IMG/VR virus record: IMGVR_UViG_3300019762_000018
Coordinates: 1-36,145 of that record
DNA length: 36,145 nt
Direction: 5' to 3' (one strand)
Source of the DNA: a virus
Position 1 is the first letter of the stretch; each line of letters opens with the position of its first letter. Below, piece after piece: positions 26,357-34,127 of the stretch. The translations under genes were made by a program, and so were the position numbers. The notes beneath the pieces were generated by a model. It was not told where the DNA came from, did no database searches, and saw nothing but the letters and a program-made list of their open reading frames with translations.

Positions 26357-26740
26357 ATGAGTGCAAAAGTAACACTAACAACTATAAGAACATATTTTAA
26401 AACTAACTGGAATCAAACAGCTTTACAATACCCAGCACAAACCCCATCTTTTGACAATACAGGCTTAAATGAATATGTTAGAATAGAATTTGTAAACAAT
26501 GGAAGCGACTTAGTAGGGTACAGCACTCCTGAGATAACACACTCTTATGTACAAGCTTTTTGTTATCATAAAAACGAGATACTATCTATTGATTTAGCAG
26601 ATGATATTAAAACTTTCTTTGATAATAAATTGCTTGATAATGATATACAAGTCAAAGACGGGCAGATGTATCCTACTACTAAACTAGAAAATGACTTTTA
26701 TGTTACTCTAGTTCAGTTTAAGGTTGTTACTTATAGCTAG
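26357..26740 (+). CDS. Tail terminator protein (DUF4128-like)
   Basis: 127 residues. T-T-I-R-T-Y-F-K-T-N-W (residues 8-18), Y-V-R-I-E-F-V-N, then a helix, D-I-K-T-F-F-D, and a final Y-V-T-L-V-Q-F-K-V strand fit DUF4128/gpU-type proteins that cap the tail tube. Its stop overlaps the stop of the convergent YopX gene. Its last 29 bases are copied at 24622. Confidence 0.7.
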   Translation: MSAKVTLTTIRTYFKTNWNQTALQYPAQTPSFDNTGLNEYVRIEFVNNGSDLVGYSTPEITHSYVQAFCYHKNEILSIDLADDIKTFFDNKLLDNDIQVKDGQMYPTTKLENDFYVTLVQFKVVTYS

Positions 26741-26743
26741 TTA
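26715..26743 (+). repeat. Parental copy of the 29-bp duplicated segment
   Basis: Encodes the end of the tail terminator protein (F-K-V-V-T-Y-S and stop). Matches 24622-24650 at 28 of 29 positions. Confidence 0.75.
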
Positions 26744-27093
26744 AGTAACTCTTTGTTTTCGTGTATGTTTCCGATAACTTCAAGTGGGATAGTAGTGTAA
26801 TTAATATCGTGCCATTCTCTTTTATCATTCCAACTAATATCTATAACAGACCATTTTGCTTCTTCATTGTTCCATGTTACTATACCCTCTACATGAAGAA
26901 TATCCCCCTCATAAATCTCTACTCCATTTTTATCTCTTAATCCTGTATATTGCATAATGACTCTTGAATCTTTAAAAGATTTTTCATTTGATAAATATTG
27001 CATTGTATTATTTACCATCTGTTCGTAACTTTCCATTTTTGCACTTATTCCATTTTTTGCAAATTTCCACGCTCTAAATTTAATCTCTCTCAT
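26737..27093 (-). CDS. Moron: YopX family protein, 118 aa
   Basis: M-R-E-I-K-F-R-A-W at the start and M-Q-Y-T-G-L-R-D-K-N-G-V-E-I-Y-E-G-D-I-L in the middle (about residues 47-67) are diagnostic for the YopX family, common in phages and of unknown function. Reverse oriented between tail terminator and tail tube genes, with its own palindromic promoter (27115-27130) and the leader AAAAGGATTAGAAA. Confidence 0.9.
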   Translation of the reverse strand: MREIKFRAWKFAKNGISAKMESYEQMVNNTMQYLSNEKSFKDSRVIMQYTGLRDKNGVEIYEGDILHVEGIVTWNNEEAKWSVIDISWNDKREWHDINYTTIPLEVIGNIHENKELLN

Positions 27094-27114
27094 TTTCTAA
27101 TCCTTTTCTTTTTA

Positions 27115-27130
27115 AGTATAACATTATACT
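27115..27130 (-). promoter_or_regulatory. Palindromic moron promoter, reverse copy 2
   Basis: Perfect 16-bp palindrome AGTATAATGTTATACT on the reverse strand, -10 at 27128-27123. Preceded by TTAAGTTAGTTGTT, nearly as in reverse copy 1. It lies back to back with late promoter C, 24 bp away. Confidence 0.75.
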
Positions 27131-27154
27131 AACAACTAACTTAATAAAGTATAA

Positions 27155-27202
27155 ATAGCAAAATGCAATAAGATTAACAAAATGTAATTTTTATGATATA
27201 AT
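27155..27202 (+). promoter_or_regulatory. Late promoter C (tandem-repeat type)
   Basis: ATAGCAAAATGCAAT (27155-27169), 4 bp, TTAACAAAATGTAAT (27174-27188), 8 bp, TATAAT (27197-27202). It drives the tail tube gene at 27250. Confidence 0.85.
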
Positions 27203-27249
27203 CTAATATGTTTTTTGCAAAACACAAACAAAATTAAAAAGGATATATT

Positions 27250-28224
27250 ATGGCAAGAATTAATACCAAAGCAAGTGCTTTATATTTTCTAAGCGGTTCG
27301 ACTTTACCAGTTCCTACGGCAGGGTTTATAGATTCAACGGAAAAGATTGTATGGACTCCAACTGTTAAAACTGATAAATTTATGGTTATTAATGGTAAAT
27401 TAGGTCAATGGGATTCATACGCTGATGTAGATGATACTGTTATTGAGGGCGAAACTATTTCACATAGAGTAAGGTTTCAAAACAGTGCAGCAGATGCTTT
27501 AGGCACTCAACCAGCTTATGGAGAGATGCTTAAAAGTTCAGGATTTGGAGAAGTAATAGATACTACAACACCAGGAGAAGAAACTGTTACTTATACTTGG
27601 GATAACACTACTTCGCAAATAAATGGGTCGGCTGTTTATTATATGAACGGTAAAAAGCAAACATTCACAGGAACTATGGCTGTATCAAGTGCATTCAATA
27701 TAACTGTAGGGGAACCAGTTACATTTGATTTCACAGTTTCAGGATTCTTTGATAATAAAGGTATTGCAATAGATGAAGCGAATCCAACACCACCATCATT
27801 GACTGAGCCAGTAGTTGTTGCACAGAAAGTGGATGTTATGACAAAAGGCGGTACTGCTATTGTAGGTGCGAATAATATCTCTTTAGATATGGCTTCGACT
27901 ATTAACAAGCGGTATGGACTTGGACTTGGCGAGTATGAGGGTACAGACTTTGAACCGACTTTCAGCGTAGAGTTTCCACCTGATTTAACTGAATACAATC
28001 AAGGAATTTTGGACTTACAAGCACAAAGCTTATATGATATAGTAATTAAACTTGGTACAAACAACGGTACAGAAGTAAATGGCAAAACTATTGTTATGAC
28101 TATTACAAATGTAAAGCTGTTTAATTCTAGTGATGCAGATAATGAAGATAATATTATAAGAACAAATGATTTTATTTTCACTTCTAATACAGCGTTTACA
28201 ATCAAAACAGGATTTTTTAGTTAG
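27250..28224 (+). CDS. Tail tube protein (major tail protein)
   Basis: 324 residues. Beta-rich with W-T-P-T-V-K-T-D-K-F near residue 37, Y-G-E-M-L-K-S-S-G-F (the A-x-x-x-L-L-x-x-x-G-F-type element of siphovirus tube proteins) and V-T-F-D-F-T-V-S-G-F-F (about residues 158-168). It has its own late promoter and a following stem-loop, and it precedes the G/GT chaperone genes. Called from order, size and composition. Confidence 0.8.
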   Translation: MARINTKASALYFLSGSTLPVPTAGFIDSTEKIVWTPTVKTDKFMVINGKLGQWDSYADVDDTVIEGETISHRVRFQNSAADALGTQPAYGEMLKSSGFGEVIDTTTPGEETVTYTWDNTTSQINGSAVYYMNGKKQTFTGTMAVSSAFNITVGEPVTFDFTVSGFFDNKGIAIDEANPTPPSLTEPVVVAQKVDVMTKGGTAIVGANNISLDMASTINKRYGLGLGEYEGTDFEPTFSVEFPPDLTEYNQGILDLQAQSLYDIVIKLGTNNGTEVNGKTIVMTITNVKLFNSSDADNEDNIIRTNDFIFTSNTAFTIKTGFFS

Positions 28225-28233
28225 ATAGTGCTC

Positions 28234-28301
28234 GTGGGTAGGTGCTTAAGTCCCACCTATCCACTTTAATTGCAAGGACTTAAAAAAAATAAAGGACTTA
28301 A
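28234..28301 (+). promoter_or_regulatory. Stem-loop whose loop complements the next gene's ribosome-binding site
   Basis: An 11-bp stem (GTGGGTAGGTG, 28234-28244, with CACCTATCCAC, 28254-28264, one G-T) follows the tail tube gene. Its loop contains TTAAGTCC (28246-28253), the exact complement of GGACTTAA, which occurs twice: 28276-28283 and 28294-28301, the latter being the Shine-Dalgarno region of the chaperone gene. A loop-to-ribosome-site pseudoknot could hold chaperone synthesis below tube synthesis. Pairing is visible; control is inferred. Confidence 0.6.
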
Positions 28302-28303
28302 AA

Positions 28304-28813
28304 ATGGCAACAAAGCTACAATTCACGGAAAACTTTACAATAGAAGTACCAAAAAAAGATGGAACATTCGATGAAATTAAAGGTAAAGTATTAGCAATAA
28401 CACCAAAATTAGAAAAATCAATAAAGCTTAAATTTAAAGAGCGAGATAACATCGCAAAAGCAAATAAAAAAAATCAAAATAAAATATCAAGATTACAACA
28501 AAAAGCACAAAACTTAGAATTAAGAATACCAATAACAAAAGATGAAGATAAAAAGAATCAATTATTAGAAGAACAACAGTCAATAATGGACGAAGCTTAT
28601 AGATTAAGCGACAAATTAGAAGATGCGATTATAGATAATGATGATAACATATCTGAGATTATCGCCAAAGAGCATATAGATAACAGAGTTCGTTTAAATG
28701 AAGAAAACAAAGTTAGATTGGATTTAATATGCGAAAATTATGGGTACACAATCGTATGGGAAACTATAAACAAAGATATTAAAGAGGGAAAGTCACAAGA
28801 TACGAAAAATTAG
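28304..28813 (+). CDS. Tail assembly chaperone, G-type (zero-frame product)
   Basis: 169 residues. Beta start (L-Q-F-T-E-N-F-T-I-E-V-P) then long charged helices, as in tail assembly chaperones. The zero-frame stop is at 28811-28813, 19 bp after the slippery sequence GGGAAAG (28786-28792). In lambda the G protein and the G-T fusion coat the tape measure during tail assembly; gene order here (tube, this gene, tape measure) is the same. Confidence 0.75.
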   Translation: MATKLQFTENFTIEVPKKDGTFDEIKGKVLAITPKLEKSIKLKFKERDNIAKANKKNQNKISRLQQKAQNLELRIPITKDEDKKNQLLEEQQSIMDEAYRLSDKLEDAIIDNDDNISEIIAKEHIDNRVRLNEENKVRLDLICENYGYTIVWETINKDIKEGKSQDTKN

Positions 28814-29133
28814 TCGAATGGGCTGGGCAGTTTGCAAGGAAAAAATCTTTTGAAAACTACGATAAAGAAGATTTAAAAGGTATCTTAGAGCAAGGTACGA
28901 ATCTTGCAGTATTTGAAGATGATGACAACGAAGCGAATACATTGCTTTATATATTCAAAAGACTAAAATTTGAATATGATGGTATGTCTTCAACTCCAAC
29001 AGGCTACGATTATCTAAAAGCAAAAGATTATGTTAAATGGATTGGCTTAAAACCTAGAGATTATATACCGATACTGGATAGTATGTTTGATAAATTTGTG
29101 AGTTCACTTCCTAAGCCTAAAAAGAAGAAATAG
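28304..29133 (+). CDS. Tail assembly chaperone, GT fusion by -1 frameshift
   Basis: At G-GGA-AAG (28786-28792) a -1 slip moves ribosomes to the frame that opens after a TAA at 28780-28782 and runs to 29133, adding V-T-R-Y-E-K-L-V-E-W-A and about 100 further residues. Fusion length is 276 residues. The downstream frame has no start with a ribosome-binding site; a TTG at 28942 lies in mid-domain. The heptamer is the one used at lambda G-T. The T part ends in P-K-P-K-K-K-K, 3 bp from a convergent HNH gene. Confidence 0.82.
28786..28792 (+). other. -1 ribosomal slippery site GGGAAAG
   Basis: In zero frame it reads G-GGA-AAG, so both tRNAs can re-pair after a -1 slip (GGG, AAA). It lies within the only overlap of the two frames (28783-28813). 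Confidence 0.85.
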
Positions 29134-29136
29134 AGC

Positions 29137-29784
29137 CTAAGAAAAATTCTTAGTATGCTCTAAATTATTATCTGTTACATATTTATCGTACGCATAAGCT
29201 GCTTGCAGTCTACAGGTATAACAACCTAAGCTAAATTTTTTATAATTTACTGTTATTTCACATGCCCATTTGTTAGTATCTTTTCTAAAAGACACTCCTC
29301 TATAACCACTTTTATTATTACTTCTTAATTTTCTTTGATTTCTATTTTGAATAAGTTGAGTAGTCCATCTACAATTATTAGGATTATAACCCTCATCGTT
29401 TTTAATTCTATCAATACTTAGATTATTTGCATATCCATTTGCTAAAGACCATTGCTTAAATATTTCAAAGTCTTTTAGCCACTCATTACACATAGTAATA
29501 TTTTTAGATTTATAAACAATAAATTCTTTTCCATCTTTTGCGTTAGTTCTTTGTTTTATTGAGTGCCAAATTCTATAAAGTCTTTTGTCTTCCAAAGTAA
29601 ATAGTTTTTTAGATGTACATGATTTACAAACACCGCTCTTGTTATTTATTTTTCTATCTGATACTATTAAAACAAATTCATTATCACATTTGGGACATAT
29701 TGCTATATGTTTCTCACTTAAATGTCTTGTTTTATCTCTAATAGGTTCGTATGATTTTATTATATTGAAGTCTTTTAATTCCAT
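29137..29784 (-). CDS. Free-standing homing endonuclease, HNH plus AP2, copy 2
   Basis: 215 residues. Zinc finger C-P-K-C and C-K-S-C (about residues 31-66), HNH core L-S-I-D-R-I-K-N-D-E-G-Y-N-P-N-N-C-R-W, and AP2 domain S-G-Y-R-G-V-S-F, W-A-C-E-I, L-G-C-Y. Paralogous to the gene at 25571 over the HNH and AP2 parts. Inserted against the tail genes between chaperone and tape measure. Start ATG 29784 with AAGGAAAC. A CTAAGAA/TTCTTAG hairpin (29137-29153) lies at its 3' end. Confidence 0.88.
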   Translation of the reverse strand: MELKDFNIIKSYEPIRDKTRHLSEKHIAICPKCDNEFVLIVSDRKINNKSGVCKSCTSKKLFTLEDKRLYRIWHSIKQRTNAKDGKEFIVYKSKNITMCNEWLKDFEIFKQWSLANGYANNLSIDRIKNDEGYNPNNCRWTTQLIQNRNQRKLRSNNKSGYRGVSFRKDTNKWACEITVNYKKFSLGCYTCRLQAAYAYDKYVTDNNLEHTKNFS

Positions 29785-29859
29785 AGTAGTTTCCTTGTTA
29801 TCATTTTGTTATCTTATGGAGTGAGGGGTAATTAATCCCTCGATAACAGTAACATTATA
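29785..29859 (-). promoter_or_regulatory. Promoter and co-varying leader RNA of HNH copy 2
   Basis: Reverse strand: TATAAT (29859-29854), 6 nt, GTTATC (29847-29842), a GAGGG/CCCTC hairpin (29841-29823), CTCCATAA, GATAAC (29813-29808), AAAAT, GATAAC (29802-29797), AAGGAAAC, 4 nt and ATG. Every spacing matches HNH copy 1 except one nucleotide in the hairpin region. Confidence 0.75.
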
Positions 29860-29882
29860 TCATAAATTAAAATATTAATCAA

Positions 29883-29930
29883 TTAACATATTGTAATGAT
29901 ATTAACAAATAGCAATTTTTATGCTATAAT
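29883..29930 (+). promoter_or_regulatory. Late promoter D (tandem-repeat type)
   Basis: TTAACATATTGTAAT (29883-29897), 4 bp, TTAACAAATAGCAAT (29902-29916), 8 bp, TATAAT (29925-29930). The predicted start (about 29937) lies downstream of the only in-frame ATG (29896) for the tape measure gene, so that ATG cannot be used from this promoter. Confidence 0.85.
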
Positions 29931-29958
29931 TAAAATAATAAATTACTGGGGGTGTACT

Positions 29959-32900
29959 ATCGCAATATTACCAATTGAAGTAACTACAAAAAATGCAGAT
30001 AAAGTTACACAACTCACAAACAAAATAAGTCTTTTAGAGAAATCGCAAGATAGATTAAAATCACAAAATATTGAATATGAAAAACAATTAATTTCGTTAG
30101 ATAAAAAATCAGAAGACTACTTAAAGCAAAAAGAAAAATTAACAACTTCTATTAAAAAGAATAATATTGCTATAAAAGAAAACAGCTTAGAGTTAAGAAT
30201 CTATAATAAAGAACTAAGCACTACTAAAACAGAATCTAAAAAAGCTGAAGTTGCACAAGCAAAATTTAATAAAGAGTTGAAGAAAGCTGAAGCACTTAAA
30301 GCAAAAGAAGAATTAAGTAAATATAATCAAGAGTTAAAAGAAAATGAAAGACAATCAAGAGAAGCACAAAAAGCACAAAATAAACTTTTGCAAGAATATA
30401 AAAAACAAGAAGCAATTAAAGCTAAAGAAAGTTTAAACAGATATAACGAAGAACTAAAGAGGTCTGCAAAAGAAGCAAAGGAAGCTCAAGAAAAAACAGA
30501 TAAATTCAATAATGCTTTGAAAACTTTAGCTACAGGAATATTGGCAGTAGTGGTAGTAGATAAACTTACAACAGCTTTTAAAGATTTAACAGTCCACGCA
30601 GTCACAGTTAGTGCTGAATTTGAAAGGATAGGAACTGTTTTAAATACAATAGAGGGTGGTGCTGATAAAGCAGAAGAATCTATGCAATGGATAAAAGAAT
30701 TTGCAACAACAACACCATACGATATTCAAAGGGTTTCGGAGTCATTCGCAAGTCTTAGAGCTTATGGACTTAATCCTACTAATGGACTTCTTAGAACTCT
30801 TGGTGATACTGCAAGTGCAATGGGTAAAGACTTACAACAAGCTGTTGAAGCAATGGCTGATGCAGTTGTAGGGGAAAACGAAAGACTTAAAGAATTTGGT
30901 ATTCGTGCAAGTCTTATGGGCGAGGAAATAAAATACTCTTGGACTAATTCAAGCAATGAGGGTAGGGAGATAGTAGTAGCTAACAACTCTCAAATAATAG
31001 AAAGTACTTTATCTGCAATATTCAACTCTAAGTATGAGGGTGCAATGGAAATGCAATCTAAAACTTGGAACGGTATGATATCAAATATGAATGATATGTG
31101 GACTAATTTTACTCTTGATATTATGAACGGTGGACTTTTTGACTATTTAAAAGCTGGTGCGATGACAATGTCCGATTTTATGAACGAGGGATTTAAAACA
31201 GGAGCAGAGGGTGCTGAAGCATTTTCAAATATAGCAATAGACGGTATTAATTCTGTAATAGGTGCATTAGGTTTTATGTATGATTGGGGCAATGGCATAG
31301 GGCTTATGATTGATTTAATGATAACTGGATTAGGTGGATTACTTAAACCATTACAGGGAACTATAAATCTTGTAATTGCTGGAGTTAATGCGTATAATAG
31401 TGTTATGGGCGGACCACAAATATCAAAAGTTAATTTTGCTGATAGAATACTAGCAAAAGGGATAAGTGGTGCTTTAGAAAACTTTAACCAATTAAGAAAC
31501 TCAGAGGGTGGAGCATTAGCAGAAAGATTTAACGCAGACACTAACTTAAAATTTAAAGAAATAAGATTTTCAGATATTGAAGACAAAACAACTAAAGTAA
31601 AAGAAGATTTTGGAAACAAAGTTAATAATTCTAAAGCTTCAGATAATGCAGAAATAACAGCAAATGACATATACCAGGGAACGAAATTTTTACAAGATTT
31701 AGCAGATAAATACGAAGCTGAACAAAAAGCAAAAAAAGAAAATCCTATTGCAGATAATTTTAACATTCAAGATGAAATAGTAAAACAAGACGAATACACT
31801 AAAACAATGCTAGAAAATATGAATACTACAAGGGAGGTAACAGAAGCTACAGAAGAAACAACAGAGGTAAAAAAAGAATTCATAGATACTTTCTACAACG
31901 ATAAAGACTCAGTTTACGAAACTATTCAAGACACAACTAAAAAAGCTGATAATTTTTCAGGTAGTTTAAATACTTTAGACAATGGACTTACTAAAGTTAT
32001 CGATACAATGGATACTTTTATATTTCAGTTTACAGATACATTATTTAATAGCTTAAAATCAAACGCAGACCAATTAGGAAACATAGGTAAGCAAACAGCA
32101 TTTAATACAATTAATTATAGTCAAGCTTTAAGCCTTGCAGTAAAAGCTAAAAATGATTTAGCATTAAATCCTATGGATAGAGATATAGGTACTATTTACA
32201 CAGAAGCTTATAATCAATTCGTTTCAAGCGCAACAGACTACTTAGACCCATCTAACTTTAGCAATATTTCAGAGATGAGATTTGCACAGTCTACAGTAGG
32301 AACACAGGCAGGACAATTTGAAAGTACAGCACAAATTGCAAGTCAAACTTTAACATCAATGAATGAATTTTTAGAAGCTATTAATTTGGCTAATGAAGAT
32401 GGCAATATAAGTGAAGATGAACAAATAGAATTGCAAAAGTTAGCTTTAAAAACTCAAGATTCAAATAATGCTTTATTATTAATTGGTTTAAAAAATGTTG
32501 CAGGTACGGTAGATAGCCAAACTTATTATGACAACAAAGGATTAGCAACAGATAAAAGCCTTACAGGAGAAACAAATTCTGTACAATCTGTAATATCTGA
32601 TTTGATGGGAGATGGTAATAAAGGTATTTCTATAAATGGATTACTTGCAGGAGCTAAAGCTTTATCAGTTGCAACTGGACTAGATGTTAGCCAATTAAGT
32701 AATCTTTCTGCTATTGAAAAATCTAATAAAGTATTAACAAATAATGATACTACATCTTTGAAAAACTTACAAATTAAGCAAGTAAATCATAATAAAAGAG
32801 AATGGACTGAATGGGACTATGGCAAGAGAACTGAGGTAAAACATTTTAGAGAGTCAACATACTATGACTACTTTGCGAAAGGTGGATACACAGACGGTAT

Positions 32901-33198
32901 AGGAAAAAAAGACCATACAGGCTTTAAGCAAGCTGGAATCGTACACGAGGGCGAATATGTAGCACCTAAGTGGATGGTTGATTCTAATCCTATGCTATTT
33001 AATCAAATGGAAGTAGCTAGACAAAAAGGAAGCTTTGCAGATGGTGGATTTACTTCACAACCGTCATTTAATGTAAGTGCGACAATGGGAAACAATAGCG
33101 ATTTAGCAGAAATTAGAAAAGATATTAAACAATTAACAATGATATTAAACAATGTAACGGAGGGGGGTAACTTAATGAATGTTGCTTTAAGAGCATAA
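29959..33198 (+). CDS. Tape measure protein; probable ATC start
   Basis: About 1,080 residues; sets tail length. Order: N-terminal coiled coils rich in Lys/Glu/Gln (to about residue 185), a hydrophobic helix near A-T-G-I-L-A-V-V-V-V, the conserved S-A-E-F-E-R-I-G, then Y-D-I-Q-R-V-S-E-S-F-A-S-L region of tape measures, hydrophobic central segments (about residues 425-480), and a C-terminal F-A-K-G-G-Y-T-D-G with H-E-G-E-Y-V-A-P-K-W. I start it at ATC 29959 (reading as A-I-L-P-I-E-V onward), 6 nt after GGGGG; the ATG at 29896 lies upstream of the late promoter's start point and has no ribosome-binding site. The stop overlaps the next ATG. Confidence 0.85.
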   Translation: MAILPIEVTTKNADKVTQLTNKISLLEKSQDRLKSQNIEYEKQLISLDKKSEDYLKQKEKLTTSIKKNNIAIKENSLELRIYNKELSTTKTESKKAEVAQAKFNKELKKAEALKAKEELSKYNQELKENERQSREAQKAQNKLLQEYKKQEAIKAKESLNRYNEELKRSAKEAKEAQEKTDKFNNALKTLATGILAVVVVDKLTTAFKDLTVHAVTVSAEFERIGTVLNTIEGGADKAEESMQWIKEFATTTPYDIQRVSESFASLRAYGLNPTNGLLRTLGDTASAMGKDLQQAVEAMADAVVGENERLKEFGIRASLMGEEIKYSWTNSSNEGREIVVANNSQIIESTLSAIFNSKYEGAMEMQSKTWNGMISNMNDMWTNFTLDIMNGGLFDYLKAGAMTMSDFMNEGFKTGAEGAEAFSNIAIDGINSVIGALGFMYDWGNGIGLMIDLMITGLGGLLKPLQGTINLVIAGVNAYNSVMGGPQISKVNFADRILAKGISGALENFNQLRNSEGGALAERFNADTNLKFKEIRFSDIEDKTTKVKEDFGNKVNNSKASDNAEITANDIYQGTKFLQDLADKYEAEQKAKKENPIADNFNIQDEIVKQDEYTKTMLENMNTTREVTEATEETTEVKKEFIDTFYNDKDSVYETIQDTTKKADNFSGSLNTLDNGLTKVIDTMDTFIFQFTDTLFNSLKSNADQLGNIGKQTAFNTINYSQALSLAVKAKNDLALNPMDRDIGTIYTEAYNQFVSSATDYLDPSNFSNISEMRFAQSTVGTQAGQFESTAQIASQTLTSMNEFLEAINLANEDGNISEDEQIELQKLALKTQDSNNALLLIGLKNVAGTVDSQTYYDNKGLATDKSLTGETNSVQSVISDLMGDGNKGISINGLLAGAKALSVATGLDVSQLSNLSAIEKSNKVLTNNDTTSLKNLQIKQVNHNKREWTEWDYGKRTEVKHFRESTYYDYFAKGGYTDGIGKKDHTGFKQAGIVHEGEYVAPKWMVDSNPMLFNQMEVARQKGSFADGGFTSQPSFNVSATMGNNSDLAEIRKDIKQLTMILNNVTEGGNLMNVALRA

Positions 33199-34112
33199 TG
33201 AAAATAGTTGAGAATAAAGTTACTGACTATTTGAGTATAAATGTAACAGAAGATGAAACGCTTTGGAGTGATACAGCTTTATATGATTACTATGATGAAG
33301 TACGCTATGGGCATTATATTTATAGATATGCTGGTGAAGATAACACTAACACAGACGAAAATCCTGAGTTCATTTGGAATAGAGATAAAGACGCCTATAG
33401 TGTGTGGGTTTTAATAACTGCTACTAACTATTTCGCTGCATTAGATGACAAAACAAAAACACAAACAACTAATGCAGATGAACTAATAATAGAAATTGAA
33501 AATAATGATTTTGATAATGTTGGGTTGTTGAATGTAAAAGCTACAAATGTAATGATAGAATTAATAGATTTATCTACAATGTTAGCAATACAAAGTTTTA
33601 ATTATGATATGCAAAACAATGATGATATAGTAGATGAAAAAACATATTTGTATGAACCTTTTAATTTAGATACTGAAGTTTACGAGCCAAATATTACATT
33701 GTTTCTAAATACTAAAATAAAAATAACTATTACAAATATTGGTGGTATTGCAGCACTTGGAAGATTAGTTGCAGGTCGTTCATTCTTTTTAGGAGATACG
33801 ATTTATCCAGCAACCGTTGACCAAATAACTTACAGTAGATTTAATACTAACATATTCGGAGATACAGATTTAGTACAAGGGAATAGCGCTAGACAAGTTC
33901 AATATAATATAATCGCACCTTTGACTAAGATAAGATATTTAGAGCGTAAACGAAAAGAGTGGACTGCTATTCCAGTTTTATTTATTGCAAACGAGAATGA
34001 TAATTCAGGTGTGGGTTTTTTATTGGTTTATGGTTATTTCACATCTGCACCATTCAACATATCAAACGGTAGCAGAATGACAATACCAATTAACATAAAA
34101 GGATTAATTTAA
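33198..34112 (+). CDS. Tail tip protein, 304 aa
   Basis: Follows the tape measure by a TAATG junction. It contains a Y-D-E-V-R-Y-G-H-Y-I-Y-R-Y-A-G segment (about residues 31-45) followed by N-P-E-F-I-W, like repeats in phage adhesion proteins where a strand is followed by an aromatic cap; the rest is beta-rich, ending in a L-L-V-Y-G-Y-F region. By position it is the distal tail or hub component; I do not recognise a Dit or Tal fold. Confidence 0.55.
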   Translation: MKIVENKVTDYLSINVTEDETLWSDTALYDYYDEVRYGHYIYRYAGEDNTNTDENPEFIWNRDKDAYSVWVLITATNYFAALDDKTKTQTTNADELIIEIENNDFDNVGLLNVKATNVMIELIDLSTMLAIQSFNYDMQNNDDIVDEKTYLYEPFNLDTEVYEPNITLFLNTKIKITITNIGGIAALGRLVAGRSFFLGDTIYPATVDQITYSRFNTNIFGDTDLVQGNSARQVQYNIIAPLTKIRYLERKRKEWTAIPVLFIANENDNSGVGFLLVYGYFTSAPFNISNGSRMTIPINIKGLI

Positions 34113-34127
34113 TATGAAAGGATTTAA

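Noticed and set aside
29896-29958. ATG at 29896 as start of the tape measure gene
   Set aside because: It lies inside late promoter D, upstream of the predicted transcription start, and has no ribosome-binding site; the extra N-terminal residues do not look like tape measure sequence.
31143-31766. Long reverse-strand frame opposite the tape measure gene
   Set aside because: Antisense shadow with no start signals or recognisable domains.
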